A stretch of 7,886 nt of DNA from CAUTVF01 sp963541805. Lineage in GTDB: Bacteria; Pseudomonadota; Alphaproteobacteria; Rs-D84; CASDRH01. The notes beneath the pieces are model-generated. The model searched no databases, was not told the origin of the DNA, and saw only the letters and a list, made by a program, of their open reading frames with translations. Below are positions 6,691 to 7,886 of this stretch, one piece after another. Each line of letters starts with the position of its first letter. The first letter of the stretch is position 1. A program made the position numbers and the translations under genes. Location of the stretch: assembly GCA_963541805.1 (NCBI GenBank), contig CAUTVF010000042.1, forward strand, positions 1 to 7,886, read 5' to 3'.

Positions 6691-6800
6691 TTACCTTTTC
6701 ATTTTTTCAAAATATTCATTATGTTTATCAATAAGCATACCTTTATAACACTAGATAAATTTTTCTCTTCGTGTTTCCAGTTCACAGCAAATTCTGCATA
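6691..6800 (-). pseudogene. Decayed fourth copy of the lipoprotein (C-terminal remnant)
   Basis: Between the second and third lipoprotein genes the minus strand reads YAEFAVNWKHEEKNLSSVIK and, after a one-base shift at AAA (6742-6744), GMLIDKHNEYFEKMKR to TAA 6691-6693. The joined SSVIKGMLID matches the closing HYFIKGMLLEL and RQIDGFLLEI of the intact copies, in the right place. It lacks the signal, lipobox and core. The remnant is short, so homology is likely rather than certain. Confidence 0.5.
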
Positions 6801-6816
6801 CTATTATTATCCTAAT

Positions 6817-7200
6817 TTATTCTTCTATTTCTAATAAAAAACCATCAATTTGACGATGTATCATATTACCACCAAATAATAAAGAATTATTCTTTACACT
6901 TATATTCACCATAGCATTATAATTAGTTTTGTAATATTTATTATATGCAATTATAAAATATTTTATCAGATCGTCCTTATTTAATTTGTTTATATCCATT
7001 TCATAAAATAATCGTGAATTCCCATATAATTGACTTTCGTCGTAACTTCCAATAGAAAAATCCATTGTAACAAACTTCTGCTTGACTTTTTTTATACTCT
7101 TATCCAGATAAAAATCTGGATAGCTAGTCCATTTAGTACACGCAGATAAAATTAACAATAAAACTAATAAAATACATTTTACTTTCATATTGAACTTCAT
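6817..7200 (-). CDS. Small lipoprotein, second copy of the tandem family
   Basis: Signal peptide with lipobox LSAC (Cys21 from the 7200 start), Thr at +2. The in-frame ATG at 7188 would give a more usual signal length (MKVKCILLV) and may be the true start; neither has a clear ribosome site. The gene lies 9 nt after the previous stop, so coupled translation is likely. The mature protein (about 107 residues) begins with a TKWTSYPDFY segment and carries the family core (LFYEMDI, NKDDLIKYFI, AYNK, YKTNYNAM). It is closest to the first copy in that core, where even the DNA is similar (about 6911-6995 against 7301-7385), while both ends differ. Function unknown; see the first copy. Confidence 0.8.
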   Translation of the reverse strand: MKFNMKVKCILLVLLLILSACTKWTSYPDFYLDKSIKKVKQKFVTMDFSIGSYDESQLYGNSRLFYEMDINKLNKDDLIKYFIIAYNKYYKTNYNAMVNISVKNNSLLFGGNMIHRQIDGFLLEIEE

Positions 7201-7209
7201 TTTACAAAT

Positions 7210-7584
7210 TTACTCATGTACTCTTAAAATGACTCCTTTCACATAAAAGGGTCCTATTGTATTATCACTTAAGACAAAATCTGAAACTTCTATATCCAGC
7301 ATAGCATTATAGTCAGTTTTGTAACGTTTATTATATGCGATAATGAAATATTTTATTAAATCTTCTTTATTAAATTCTTTTATATCAATATTATAAAATA
7401 AAATATTTTTATCATAATTTTTATTATACTTTCCTACATAGAAACTTTCATATACCCATTTTCTATTTACTCTTTTTAACGTGGGTTGAATGTAATAATC
7501 CAAATACTTTGTATATTTCTGACAGCCTACTAAAATAAATAAAAAGAAAAGGACAGAAATATTATATTTATTTATCATACACAT
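7210..7584 (-). CDS. Small lipoprotein, first copy of the tandem family, overlapping toxin-like fragment
   Basis: Signal peptide with lipobox LVGC (Cys21), Gln at +2. The ATG at 7584 or the second one at 7578 may be used; AAGG lies 12 nt before the first. The start overlaps the end of the upstream toxin-like frame by 17 (or 11) nt, which implies coupled translation, the usual arrangement of a toxin C-terminus and its immunity gene. The mature part (104 residues) has the family core (LFYNIDI, NKEDLIKYFI, AYNKRYKTDYNAM). Between copies the core is conserved and the middle (YVGKYNKNY here) and C-terminus vary. Immunity is inferred from position only; a lipoprotein immunity protein would imply a toxin acting in the periplasm or at a membrane. 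Confidence 0.8.
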   Translation of the reverse strand: MCMINKYNISVLFFLFILVGCQKYTKYLDYYIQPTLKRVNRKWVYESFYVGKYNKNYDKNILFYNIDIKEFNKEDLIKYFIIAYNKRYKTDYNAMLDIEVSDFVLSDNTIGPFYVKGVILRVHE

Positions 7585-7886
7585 GTTTAGTAAATACCTT
7601 ATTATGTCGATTAGTTAAATAATTGCTCAAGATCTTACCAGATAAGAATTTTCCCAATGTTCCTAATATCATACTTGTTCCAGTAACTCCAAGTAATTTA
7701 CTTTCTCCTAAATCAGGAATTGCTGAAATGATACTAAAAACAAATACTTCAAAATCCAATTTACTTTTAATAGTGGATTTTTCTCCAAAATTTTGAGATT
7801 CTTTACTTAAAGTATTATCTAATCCATAAGAAAATATACTGATTTATCTTATAACTAATTAATTCACTTATCCCTCCAATTAAAGC
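7568..7886 (-). pseudogene. C-terminal end of a large secreted protein (possible CDI-type exoprotein), frameshifted
   Basis: From the right edge one minus-strand frame reads ALIGGISELISYKINQYIF and then stops at 7815-7817. A second frame, open from 7843, reads on SYGLDNTLSKESQN...through AIPDLGESKLLGVTGTS to KHVYDK and stops at 7568-7570. One extra T in the TTTT at 7831-7834 would join them into about 106 residues. The protein is rich in Gly-Ile and Leu helices, like the C-terminal regions of polymorphic haemagglutinin toxins, but I recognise no toxin family. A TTG at 7759 could start a 63-residue protein, but the matching upstream frame makes a frameshifted tail more likely. Its main body lies outside the window. 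Confidence 0.45.

Larger units (their letters stand above)
6301..7584 (-). repeat. Tandem lipoprotein gene array (three intact copies, one remnant)
   Basis: Units recur in the same direction with small gaps (9 nt; 129 nt holding the remnant). The best-conserved stretch, encoding LIKYFI-x-x-YNK-x-YKT-x-YNAM, is recognisable at DNA level in all three. This is the product of local gene duplication followed by divergence at both ends. Confidence 0.75.

Noticed and set aside
1..7886. CRISPR array, tRNA or rRNA gene, insertion sequence
   Set aside because: Read on both strands, I saw no regularly spaced repeats, tRNA-like cloverleaf, rRNA motif, transposase or terminal inverted repeats.

Overview
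The window is AT-rich DNA from a Gram-negative bacterium. It carries an outer-membrane two-partner secretion transporter, signal peptides and lipoboxes. Low GC, several decayed reading frames and coiled-coil envelope proteins with Gly/Ala-rich membrane segments would fit a host-associated proteobacterium (for example an AT-rich alphaproteobacterium), but nothing here fixes the taxon.

Left block (1-3059, + strand) is a run of three co-directional genes for exported proteins. Gene 1 (cut by the left edge) and gene 2 share one layout: export signal, a conserved cysteine, a long charged helical hairpin, a small-residue membrane segment, then a differing tail. Gene 3 is a cysteine-rich secreted protein with an internal duplication. 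Its reading frame is broken at a run of nine C's (2435-2443) and again near 2829-2845. Removing one base at each point gives a single 449-residue protein. The C-run is a strong candidate for a phase-variation switch, currently OFF.

Middle block (3060-4370, + strand) is a set of short, self-contained transcription units. A consensus promoter, an AAGGAGG ribosome site, a 137-residue two-helix membrane protein and an intrinsic terminator come first. Next is a promoter-to-terminator interval of about 200 nt with no convincing gene but with pairing ends and internal hairpins, which looks like a structured small RNA. Last is a 55-residue membrane protein with a strong ribosome site and its own terminator.

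Right block (4413-7886, - strand) is the remains of a two-partner secretion / contact-dependent-inhibition-like locus. Read on the minus strand it runs: the frameshifted C-terminal end of a large protein (entering from the right edge), three tandem paralogous lipoproteins with a decayed fourth copy between the second and third, a 54-codon relic of a haemagglutinin-repeat exoprotein, and an intact TpsB (FhaC/ShlB/CdiB-type) transporter. The first lipoprotein overlaps the end of the toxin-like fragment. Lipoprotein array between exoprotein debris and transporter suggests an immunity or accessory array built by duplication; this is inference.

Taken together, the window is a variable cell-surface region: a possibly switchable Cys-rich exported protein on one side and a rearranged polymorphic secretion locus on the other. 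Four single-base disruptions near short homopolymers are seen, so sequencing error must be excluded before any of them is read as biology.
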